From positions 1 to 64,000 of the forward strand of contig NZ_JARXVH010000018.1 in the NCBI RefSeq assembly GCF_029892565.1: 64,000 nt of DNA, in the 5' to 3' direction. The first letter of the stretch is position 1; every line of letters starts with the position of its first letter. A program made the position numbers and the translations under genes. The stretch is from Streptomyces pseudovenezuelae. GTDB taxonomy: Bacteria > Actinomycetota > Actinomycetes > Streptomycetales > Streptomycetaceae. The notes under the pieces were generated by a model that saw only the letters and a program-made list of their open reading frames with translations, was not told the DNA's origin and did no database searches. Of the stretch, positions 17,891 through 24,464 are shown one piece after another.

Positions 17891-19384
17891 ATGACGGTGA
17901 CAGAGGAAGGCCCGACGACCGAGGAAGAGGTCGTGTACGGGCCCGGTATCGACCCGGAGCGGCTCGCCGTCTGCCTGAGCGTGCTGGAGGAACTCGACAA
18001 GCTGGAGGTCGACCACCCGGACGCGATCGCGGTGCGCCGGGCCACCGCCGGGGTCTACCGCACGGTCAAGCAGCGCCGCCGCCAGGAGCGCCGGGCAGCG
18101 AAGACCGCGCACGACAAGGCGGTCACCGAGGCCACCGCCACCGGCTCCGCCCAGCGCATCGACGACGAGACCGAGGGCCTTCTGCCGTCCTCGGGCACCG
18201 GCGAGGGTCAGCTCGCGGGGGTGCTCCGGCGGCCCCGCTCCTGCTACACCTGCAAGACCCGGTATGTGGAAGTCGACTACTTCTACCACCAGCTCTGTCC
18301 CGACTGCGCCCGCCTGAACCGCACCAAGCGCGACGCCCGCGTCGACCTCACCGGCAAGCGTGCCCTGCTCACCGGCGGCCGCGCCAAGATCGGTATGTAC
18401 ATCGCGCTGCGGCTGCTGCGCGACGGCGCGCACACCACGATCACCACGCGCTTCCCGAAGGACGCCATCCGCCGCTTCAAGGCCATGGACGACTCGGCGG
18501 ACTGGCTGCACCGCCTGGAGGTCGTCGGCGTCGACCTGCGCGACCCCGCGCAGGTCGTGGCCCTCGCCGACCAGGTCGCCGAGGCGGGCCGGCTCGACAT
18601 CCTCATCAACAACGCGACGCAGACCGTACGCCGGCTGCCCTCCGCCTACGCCGCGCTGGTCGACGGCGAGAGCGCGCCGCTGCCCGCCGGTGAACTCCCC
18701 GCCCACCACGTCATCGGCGCCTTCAACTCCGGCGCGGTGGACGGTCTGGCGGCCCTGCCCGTCGGCATCAGCGGCCTCGACGCGCAGCAGGTCGCCGACC
18801 TCGCCCTGGTCGCGGGCAACGCCAGCGTCGCCCGGCACCTCGACGGCACCGCCATCGACGCGGGCGGCCTGGTCCCCGACGTCGTCGACACCAACACCTG
18901 GGTGCAGACCATCGAGCAGATCTCCCCGGTGGAGCTGCTTGAGACCCAGCTGTGCAACTACACGGCGCCGTTCATCCTGATCAGCAAGCTCCGCCCGGCC
19001 ATGGCCGGCGCCGCCCGGCAGGCGACGAGCGGACGCGCGTACATCGTCAACGTCTCGGCGATGGAAGGTGTCTTCGGCCGCGGCTACAAGGGCGCGGGCC
19101 ACCCGAACACCAACGCCGCCAAGGCCGCGATGAACATGGTGACCCGGACCAGCGGCCAGGAGATGTTCCAGAGCGACGGCATCCTGATGACCTCGGTCGA
19201 CACCGGCTGGATCACCGACGAGCGTCCCCACTACGACAAGCTGCGCCTCGCCGAGGAGGGCTTCCACGCCCCGCTCGACCTGATCGACGGCGCGGCCCGC
19301 GTGTACGACCCGGTCGTGCGCGGCGAGCACGGCGAGGACGTCTACGGCGTCTTCCTGAAGGACTACGCGCCCGGGAAGTGGTAG
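17891..19384 (+). CDS. atypical SDR with an upstream zinc-ribbon-like domain
   Basis: The protein has 497 residues and unknown substrate. Residues 1-110 are charged and helical. A four-cysteine ribbon follows (Cys118-x2-Cys121 ... Cys136-x2-Cys139), then an SDR Rossmann fold starting at VDLTGKRALLTGGRAKIGMYIALRL, with ILINNATQT matching the NNAG motif. The catalytic YxxxK motif is altered: Lys411 is preceded at -4 by Thr407 (HPNTNAAKAAM) instead of Tyr, although Ser in VNVSAMEG is retained. There is also an insert of about 100 residues between the NNAG-like motif and the active site. It is therefore either an SDR with shifted chemistry or a cofactor-binding scaffold. The ATG at 17891 (GGGAAG upstream) is preferred to the GTG at 17846. 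The family seems widespread in Streptomyces but I know of no tested function. Confidence 0.75.
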   Translation: MTVTEEGPTTEEEVVYGPGIDPERLAVCLSVLEELDKLEVDHPDAIAVRRATAGVYRTVKQRRRQERRAAKTAHDKAVTEATATGSAQRIDDETEGLLPSSGTGEGQLAGVLRRPRSCYTCKTRYVEVDYFYHQLCPDCARLNRTKRDARVDLTGKRALLTGGRAKIGMYIALRLLRDGAHTTITTRFPKDAIRRFKAMDDSADWLHRLEVVGVDLRDPAQVVALADQVAEAGRLDILINNATQTVRRLPSAYAALVDGESAPLPAGELPAHHVIGAFNSGAVDGLAALPVGISGLDAQQVADLALVAGNASVARHLDGTAIDAGGLVPDVVDTNTWVQTIEQISPVELLETQLCNYTAPFILISKLRPAMAGAARQATSGRAYIVNVSAMEGVFGRGYKGAGHPNTNAAKAAMNMVTRTSGQEMFQSDGILMTSVDTGWITDERPHYDKLRLAEEGFHAPLDLIDGAARVYDPVVRGEHGEDVYGVFLKDYAPGKW

Positions 19385-19509
19385 AGGTCCGCTCAGCGGG
19401 AGAGGCCCGCTTATTCGCTCGCGGGTTATGACGCCGCCGCCGTACCGTGGCGGAGGTAAGCCGGTGTGCCCGGTGCGATGGTCACGCGTACTTCATGGTT
19501 CGACCCCAA

Positions 19510-19531
19510 ACAGGCCCACCCCTGGGCCTGT
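19510..19531. terminator. bidirectional terminator-like hairpin between convergent genes
   Basis: ACAGGCCCA (19510-19518) pairs perfectly with TGGGCCTGT (19523-19531) around a CCCC loop. It lies between the ends of the two convergent SDR genes. Confidence 0.65.
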
Positions 19532-19582
19532 CGCCCTGTCGGAGGGCACCGCGTAACCACCTTGATCTCGGGCACTCCCGGC

Positions 19583-20374
19583 TCACCTCGCCGACCGCAG
19601 CCGGTCGTGGACGGCGTACCCGCCCGGGCACGCGGCCCGGACCCGGGTCCCGCCGTCCACCAGCAGATCCGCACCGGTGATCCACTCCGCCGCGTCCGAG
19701 ACCAGCCACACCACGGCCCGCGCGACGTCCTCCGGCTCACCGATCCGCCCGAGCGGGAGGCCCGCGGCGACCTCGGACTCGCCCGGCTCCCACACGAAGC
19801 GTGCCATCTCGGTGCGGACCAGCCCGGGGGAGACGGAGTTGACCCGTACTCTCGGGGCCAGCTCGCCCGCGAGCTGCTGGGTCAAACGCAACAGGGCCGT
19901 CTTGCTGGTCCCATAAGCCCCGACATGGGGCCCCACATGCCCGGCACCCTCCGTACAGATGTTGACGACCGAGCCGCCGTGCTCCCGCATCCACGCCCGC
20001 CAGGCACACTGCACGAGCCGCAGCGGGGCTTCGACGTTGACGGTGAACGCCTTCCGCCACGCGTCCGGGTCCACGTCCATGAGGGGCCCGTACGGCTGGT
20101 TCGTCGCCGCGTTGTTGACCACGATGTCGAGCCGGCCGAACTCGGCCAGGGCCCGCTCCGTGACCTCCCTCAGGTGGGCCGGGTCGGCGACGCTGCCGGC
20201 CACGCCGATGCCGCCCAGCTCGGCGGCCGTGTCCCGCACCTCGTCGGGGTCCCGCGCCGTCACGCACACCAGCGCCCCGGCCGCGGCAAGCTGCCCGGCG
20301 ACCGCGCGCCCGATGCCCCGCGTGCCGCCGGTGACGACGGCGGCCCTGCCCTTCAGCCCGTACGACGACGTCAT
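19583..20374 (-). CDS. short-chain dehydrogenase/reductase (FabG-like)
   Basis: This classical SDR has 263 residues and is NAD(P)-dependent. It shows TGGTRGIGRAVAG (cofactor loop), IVVNNAATNQPYG (the NNAG position), GSVVNICTEGAGHVG and the catalytic YGTSK. The C-terminal WITGADLLVDGG region is also typical. Its length is a little above the 250-residue norm because of a short basic tail. It resembles beta-ketoacyl reductase/gluconate 5-dehydrogenase type enzymes, so the substrate is open. The HD-domain gene starts upstream on the same strand and ends 25 bases before this start, suggesting a two-gene operon. The tail region faces the convergent zinc-ribbon SDR across a hairpin. Confidence 0.88.
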   Translation of the reverse strand: MTSSYGLKGRAAVVTGGTRGIGRAVAGQLAAAGALVCVTARDPDEVRDTAAELGGIGVAGSVADPAHLREVTERALAEFGRLDIVVNNAATNQPYGPLMDVDPDAWRKAFTVNVEAPLRLVQCAWRAWMREHGGSVVNICTEGAGHVGPHVGAYGTSKTALLRLTQQLAGELAPRVRVNSVSPGLVRTEMARFVWEPGESEVAAGLPLGRIGEPEDVARAVVWLVSDAAEWITGADLLVDGGTRVRAACPGGYAVHDRLRSAR

Positions 20375-20399
20375 CGCCGTACCGTCTCATGACGGTCCG

Positions 20400-20849
20400 T
20401 CAGTCGACAGCCCCGAGACGGGAGTTGCGGGAGGCGACGAGTTCCAGCACGGTCCGCCAGTCCTCCAGGACGCCCGCGTCGAACCCGGGGTTGCGACCCT
20501 CCTCGTCGGCCTGCCGGAGTCGGAGCAGATCGTCGTCGGCGCCGGGGTCGGCGCGATGGTGGGTGCGGACGAGCCGGGCGACCCGCTCGCCGAGCAGGGA
20601 CCGCACCGCGTCGGCCGCGCAGTCCGCGTGGGCGCTCGGGTCGCCGGGCCGCAGCAGCGGGCCGATGGCGTGGACGAGACCCGCCAGCTGGAGCTCCTTG
20701 TCGGCGGGGCGGCGCCGACGCAGCAGGGCGGCGGTCTGCAACGCGTGTTGGTGCAGATCGACACGACCGCCGCACAGGCCCGGGGCGTCCCACGAGCCCC
20801 GGCAGGCGTGCAGCAGATCCATCAGCTCTTCCACACTGCGCAGCTCCAT
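20400..20849 (-). CDS. HD-superfamily protein with a degenerate metal site
   Basis: A small 149-residue protein resembling the HD-phosphohydrolase/PhnZ-like fold. It shows DLHQHALQTAALLRR, then LAGLVHAIGPLL where active members have LLHDIGHLL, then VRTHHRADPG. The first His and a later HH pair are kept, but the central His-Asp doublet is His-Ala, so metal binding may be weakened or lost. In active relatives the domain hydrolyses phosphoesters or oxidatively cleaves phosphonates. GGGAGGA precedes the ATG. It lies just upstream of the FabG-like SDR on the same strand. Its function is unknown; a catalytically dead or altered HD protein is the simplest reading. Confidence 0.65.
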   Translation of the reverse strand: MELRSVEELMDLLHACRGSWDAPGLCGGRVDLHQHALQTAALLRRRRPADKELQLAGLVHAIGPLLRPGDPSAHADCAADAVRSLLGERVARLVRTHHRADPGADDDLLRLRQADEEGRNPGFDAGVLEDWRTVLELVASRNSRLGAVD

Positions 20850-21312
20850 GCGTCAGTCCTCCCGCAGGACAAGCCGTTGCCGCGCGCCAGCAGATCATGG
20901 GCGGCTTGCGAATCGGCCAACGGGATCTGAACTGCGCCGCCCACTCTTCGCAGATGCTTTCGCCGGTATGGGCCGTCCGGGTGAACCGGAAATCGGGTCG
21001 CTGTGGGACGAATCAGTGCATAGCATCTGCGGTGGCGACACGTGGACTTGGGATAGTTACACCTTGTTTTCAGTCCCTATCGAGCGCAGGCCCGCTCATT
21101 TGGTTAATCTGATCCGGACGGACAGCACTACCGGGTTCCACCCACACCCACGTCCGTCCCGGGACAAGCCGGTTCACACCGGCCTGCTCTCACGAGGTAC
21201 CGGCGCCACCGCGTCCGAACTGCTTTCGACTCACACCCGAGCGGGCGTCAGGAGCCGGACCGTGAAGCGGCCGGCACGTCCCGAGGGTGACCCGACACAT
21301 AAGGAGTGCGCG
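20850..21312. other. 463-bp region upstream of the 57-residue small protein
   Basis: No gene with Streptomyces-like codon use was seen here. The middle (about 21040-21115) is less GC-rich than its surroundings and could hold the promoter. Downstream of it are inverted repeats: GGACGGAC (21116-21123) with GTCCGTCC (21152-21159), and GCCGGT (21168-21173) with ACCGGC (21178-21183). The transcript leader may therefore be structured. An open stretch at 20897-21112 has atypical codons and is not called. Confidence 0.4.
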
Positions 21313-21486
21313 GTGACACCAGAGAAGACAGACGGCGAACAGGGTCTCAAGGAACGTACGGAGCGAGCGGGCCGTCGGTCCGGCGAGCTCGGCAGCCTCG
21401 ACGTGTGGGCCCGGTCGGCCCCGATCCGCCTGGCGGGCTACGAGGACGACCTCGCCGAGCCCCACATCCTGCCCAGCGTCGACTGA
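21313..21486 (+). CDS. 57-residue small protein of unknown function
   Basis: A short open frame with AAGGAG placed 6 bases before its GTG start. The product is hydrophilic at the N terminus (many Glu, Lys, Arg) and has a distinct C-terminal segment that contains SAPIRLAGYEDD and ends in EPHILPSVD. No transmembrane or signal segment is visible. The layout of a charged leader followed by a different, acidic C-terminal part is like that of peptide precursors. However, no maturation enzyme, protease or dedicated exporter lies beside it, so that reading is speculative. The next gene, 87 bases downstream, is an unrelated GNAT. The strong ribosome binding site and GC-rich third positions make it likely to be translated. 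Confidence 0.6.
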   Translation: MTPEKTDGEQGLKERTERAGRRSGELGSLDVWARSAPIRLAGYEDDLAEPHILPSVD

Positions 21487-21573
21487 CGTACCCCACGCTC
21501 GACGTCGGTCGGGCGGAAGAGGGCACAGGACCCTCGCGATCGCCGAACGCATGGGCGTGCCAGACTCACGCAC

Positions 21574-22056
21574 ATGCAGATCAGAGAAGCCGTGGCCGAG
21601 GACTGGCCGCGGATCTGGCCTTTCTGGCACCGCGTCGTCGTCGCCGGCGAGACCTACGCCTGGGACCCGGGCACCTCCGAGGAGGCGGCCCGGGCCCTGT
21701 GGATGAACCCGGCCAAGCGCGTCCACGTCGTCGAGGACGAGTCCGGCACCGTCGTCGCCTCGGCCTACGTCACCCCCAACTACGGTGGCCCGGCCGCGGG
21801 CATCGCCAACGCGGGCTTCATGGTCGACCCCGACCACGCGGGGCGTGGCTACGGCCGGGCCCTCGCCGAGCACATCCTGGTCACCGCGAAGGCCGACGGC
21901 TATCGGGGCATGGTCTTCAACGCCGTCGTCGAGACCAACCCGGCCGTGCGGCTGTGGACGTCCCTGGGCTTCACGATTCTCGGCACGGTCCCGGACGCGT
22001 TCGAGCATCCGCGGGACGGGCTGGTGGGGCTGCACGTGATGTACCGGGCGCTGTAG
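21574..22056 (+). CDS. GNAT family N-acetyltransferase
   Basis: The gene encodes a 160-residue acetyl-CoA-dependent acetyltransferase. The GNAT fold is visible as IREAVAEDWPRIWPFW at the start, the acetyl-CoA loop GFMVDPDHAGRGYGRALAEHI (V..xxRGxG/A motif A), and the C-terminal NPAVRLWTSLGFTILGTVPDAF. The central GETYAWDPG pattern is like that of the phosphinothricin/amino acid N-acetyltransferase-type GNATs, but the substrate is not determinable. The ATG follows a weak Shine-Dalgarno site. It is convergent with the LysE-type exporter, 37 bases away. Confidence 0.88.
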   Translation: MQIREAVAEDWPRIWPFWHRVVVAGETYAWDPGTSEEAARALWMNPAKRVHVVEDESGTVVASAYVTPNYGGPAAGIANAGFMVDPDHAGRGYGRALAEHILVTAKADGYRGMVFNAVVETNPAVRLWTSLGFTILGTVPDAFEHPRDGLVGLHVMYRAL

Positions 22057-22093
22057 GGCCGTCTCCGACGGTCCCCTTCGGGCGCCCGGCGGT

Positions 22094-22741
22094 TCAGTCC
22101 TTGCGGCCGGTGACGGCCACCGTCACGCCGAGGCCGATCATGGAGAGGCCGCCGATGCCGCCCACCATCGACAGGCGGCGCGGCGAGCGCGCGAACCAGT
22201 CGCGCGCGGTGGCCGCGGCCAGGCCCCAGACGCTGTCGGAGACGAGGGCGATGGCGTTGAAGACCAGCCCGAGCAGCAGCATCTGCAGCGGGACATGGCC
22301 TTGGGGGCGGTCGACGAACTGCGGGAGCACGGCCGCGAAGAACACGATGGTCTTCGGGTTCGTGACCCCGACCGCGAAGCCCTCCCAGAACGTACGCAGA
22401 CCGCCGTGCCGCACCCCGCCATCGGTGAACGCGGCCCGCAGCGAACCCCGTTCACGCCACGCTTTGACGCCGAGATACACCAGATAACCGGCACCGGCCA
22501 GCTTCAGCAGCGTGAAGACCAGGACCGATCGCTCCACCACGGACCCGACCCCGAACGCGACGGCGACCACCAGCAGATAGGCGCCGATCGTGTTCCCCAC
22601 GACGGTGGTCAGCGCGGCCCGGCGCCCCTGCGCGAGCGCCCGCCCGATCACGAACACGACACTGGGGCCGGGGATCACTATCAGCAGGAACGACAGCGCG
22701 GCGAAGGCGAGCAGACGGTCGGTGGACATCATGCGGCCCAT
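22094..22741 (-). CDS. LysE/RhtB family exporter
   Basis: An inner-membrane translocator of 215 residues with about six hydrophobic helices. The family signature is clear near the N terminus: LSFLLIVIPGPSVVFVIGRALAQGRRAAL. The central VGVTNPKTIVFFAAVLPQFV is also typical. Relatives export amino acids or homoserine lactone-like metabolites; the substrate here is unknown. Starts at codons 1, 4 and 5 are all ATG (22741, 22732, 22729) and none has a strong ribosome binding site, so the first few residues are uncertain. It is convergent with the GNAT and lies downstream of the amidase on the same strand. Confidence 0.88.
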   Translation of the reverse strand: MGRMMSTDRLLAFAALSFLLIVIPGPSVVFVIGRALAQGRRAALTTVVGNTIGAYLLVVAVAFGVGSVVERSVLVFTLLKLAGAGYLVYLGVKAWRERGSLRAAFTDGGVRHGGLRTFWEGFAVGVTNPKTIVFFAAVLPQFVDRPQGHVPLQMLLLGLVFNAIALVSDSVWGLAAATARDWFARSPRRLSMVGGIGGLSMIGLGVTVAVTGRKD

Positions 22742-22825
22742 GCAAGCACGGGGCGTCGCGCGGCCTCCAGCAGTTTTTCCCGCCGCCGCGCGCTCGGCGC
22801 AGTCACCCCGCGGGCCGGGCCCTCC

Positions 22826-24169
22826 TCAGTCGAGGGGTGCCGTCCGCTGCCACGGATGCAGCTTCTCGATCTGCTCCGCCAGCGCGAGCAGTTCCGACTC
22901 CGAGCCGGGGCGGCCCACCAGCTGTACGGCGCAGGGGGCGCCGGAGGACAGGGTGCCGAACGGGACGGACATGGCCGGCCAGCCGGTCAGGTTCCAAGGA
23001 GGCGTCAGCGGCGAGTAGTTGGTGTTGATGAGTATGTTGCGCAGCCAGCCCCGCTCGTCCCACGGCTCGGACTTGGGGGAGCGGCGGGCGAGGGCGGGGG
23101 TGAGCAGGACGTCGTACTCGGCGAAGAACGGCTCCAGGCGGCGGCGCAGTCGGTCCCGGCTGTCGCTGGTGCGGACGCTGTTCACGAAGCGTCGGCCGAT
23201 CGCCGCGTGCACCCGGGTGCGCCGGGTCAGCAGGCGCGGGTCGAGGTCCTTCGCGTCGACGGACGCGCCCGCCGTCCAGTGCGCCAGCGAGGTCGTGCTG
23301 AGCGACGCCGGGTAGGGCGGGTCCGCGCGCCGGATCTGGTGACCGGCCTTCATCAGCACCCCGGCCGCACCCCGGGCCGCGTCCCGGTACGGCTTGCTGA
23401 TCGTGACGCCGAACAACGGACTGCGCAGCGAGACGGCGACCTTGCGCATGGCGGGAGCGTCCGGACGTACCGTCCCGGTGTCGGCGAGGATCCCGAGCAT
23501 CAGCCGCGCGTCCTCGACGGTCGTCGCGAGCGGACCGTTCTCCGACATGCCGAACCAGTCGCCCTCCCCGATACCGGCGGGCACCACTCCGTGCCCCGGC
23601 TTGATGGTCACCAGGCCGCAGTTGGCGGCCGGAATGCGCAAGGAGCCCATGCCGTCGTTGCCGAGGGCGATCGGCACCAGGCCCGCGGCGACCGCGGCCG
23701 CGCTGCCGCCGGAGGAGCCGCCCGCCGTGCGCGTGAGGTCCCACGGATTGCGGGAGGTGCCGTGCACGCCCTCCGTCGTGCCGAAGACGCACAGCTCCGG
23801 CACGTTCGTCAGCCCGACGACCACCGCACCGGCCGCCCGCAGCCGGGCCACCGTCACATGGTCCTCGGCGGCGGGGGTGTCCGGCGTCGCCGCCGAGCCG
23901 ACGCGGTTGGACTCGCCACGCACGGCGAGGTTGTCCTTGACGGCCAACGGCACGCCCGCCAGCGGCAGTTGGGTCAGGTCGGCACGGGAGGCGACCTCGT
24001 CGGCCTCGGCGAGCGCCGCCTGCGCCCGCACCACCCGGAACGCCCCCACGCGTGCGTCGAGCCGCTCGATCCGGTCGAGGTGCTCGGCCACCACCTCCCG
24101 GGGCGTGACCCGCTTCTCGCGTACGGCGGCGGCGATCTCGGTGGCGGTCCGGCCGACCCAGCTGGTCAC
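22826..24169 (-). CDS. amidase signature family amidase
   Basis: The enzyme has 447 residues and hydrolyses an amide bond using a Ser-Ser-Lys triad. Lys lies in LAVKDNLAVRG, the first Ser in the Gly/Ser-rich GGSSGGSAAAVAAG, and the acyl-serine in GNDGMGSLRIPAANCG. The usual GTDxGGS is slightly altered to GNDGMGS. The C-terminal region with PFGTLSSGAPCAVQLVGRPG is standard. Substrates across the family range from aryl amides to peptide amides and nitrile-derived amides; none can be assigned. The GTG at 24169 is chosen because GAGGAGCC lies just upstream and the protein then opens with the usual TATEIAAAVREKRVTPREV. In-frame codons back to 24304 have no family similarity. It is divergent from the fucosidase operon. 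Confidence 0.9.
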   Translation of the reverse strand: MTSWVGRTATEIAAAVREKRVTPREVVAEHLDRIERLDARVGAFRVVRAQAALAEADEVASRADLTQLPLAGVPLAVKDNLAVRGESNRVGSAATPDTPAAEDHVTVARLRAAGAVVVGLTNVPELCVFGTTEGVHGTSRNPWDLTRTAGGSSGGSAAAVAAGLVPIALGNDGMGSLRIPAANCGLVTIKPGHGVVPAGIGEGDWFGMSENGPLATTVEDARLMLGILADTGTVRPDAPAMRKVAVSLRSPLFGVTISKPYRDAARGAAGVLMKAGHQIRRADPPYPASLSTTSLAHWTAGASVDAKDLDPRLLTRRTRVHAAIGRRFVNSVRTSDSRDRLRRRLEPFFAEYDVLLTPALARRSPKSEPWDERGWLRNILINTNYSPLTPPWNLTGWPAMSVPFGTLSSGAPCAVQLVGRPGSESELLALAEQIEKLHPWQRTAPLD

Positions 24170-24356
24170 GGAGGCTCCTCGGGATGCGGTGGGTTCGTTA
24201 CTCACGAGTATGGCTGGTGGGTACGGGGAGCACTCTGCCCCGGGGCGGGCCGCGCGTCGAGAGCATCGACTCCTGGACGGTGGAGAACGCCGACTCTTGG
24301 ACATTCGAGCGGCTCTTCTTGGACTTTTTGCGCGGCGGCGGTGGTGCGCCGTTCGC

Positions 24357-24370
24357 TGACCTGCAGGTCA
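24357..24370. promoter_or_regulatory. perfect 14-bp palindrome TGACCTGCAGGTCA
   Basis: A perfect palindrome 39 bases upstream of the -35 box proposed for the fucosidase operon, in the divergent region shared with the amidase. It is a plausible dimeric regulator site. No cognate regulator is identified in the window. Confidence 0.5.
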
Positions 24371-24408
24371 TCCGATCACTGACACAACTCCCTTACGTTC
24401 GCACCTCA

Positions 24409-24437
24409 TTGACAGGCCCCTGAGCTCGCCCAATCAT
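24409..24437 (+). promoter_or_regulatory. putative promoter of the GH29-GH20-GH29 operon
   Basis: A consensus -35 TTGACA (24409-24414) is followed after 17 bases by AATCAT (24432-24437), a reasonable HrdB-type -10. The proposed transcript would start about 20 bases before the GH29 start codon. Confidence 0.5.
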
Positions 24438-24450
24438 CAGACATCCGATG
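24435..24450. promoter_or_regulatory. imperfect 16-bp palindromic operator overlapping the -10 box
   Basis: CATCAGACATCCGATG matches its own reverse complement at 12 of 16 positions (pattern CATCnGAnnTCnGATG). Its position across the -10/+1 region fits repression of the fucosidase operon. The binding protein is unknown. Confidence 0.5.
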
Positions 24451-24464
24451 AATTGGAGCCGCTC

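Noticed and set aside
19426..19575. Small reverse-strand frame (49 codons) just after the SDR stop
   Set aside because: Third positions are not GC-rich (CCT, ACA, TGT, TTG, GAA), and it contains the 19510 hairpin, so it is probably terminator sequence.
20897..21112. 71-codon forward frame upstream of the small protein
   Set aside because: Atypical codon use and no start signal; it lies in the less GC-rich leader region.
21313..21486. A full RiPP biosynthetic cluster around the small protein
   Set aside because: No radical SAM, lanthionine, ATP-grasp, protease or dedicated transporter gene is adjacent. The LysE-type exporter at 22094 is a general family on the other strand.
24184..24423. 79-codon forward frame between amidase and fucosidase
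   Set aside because: It overlaps the palindrome and promoter, has no ribosome binding site and shows no coding bias.
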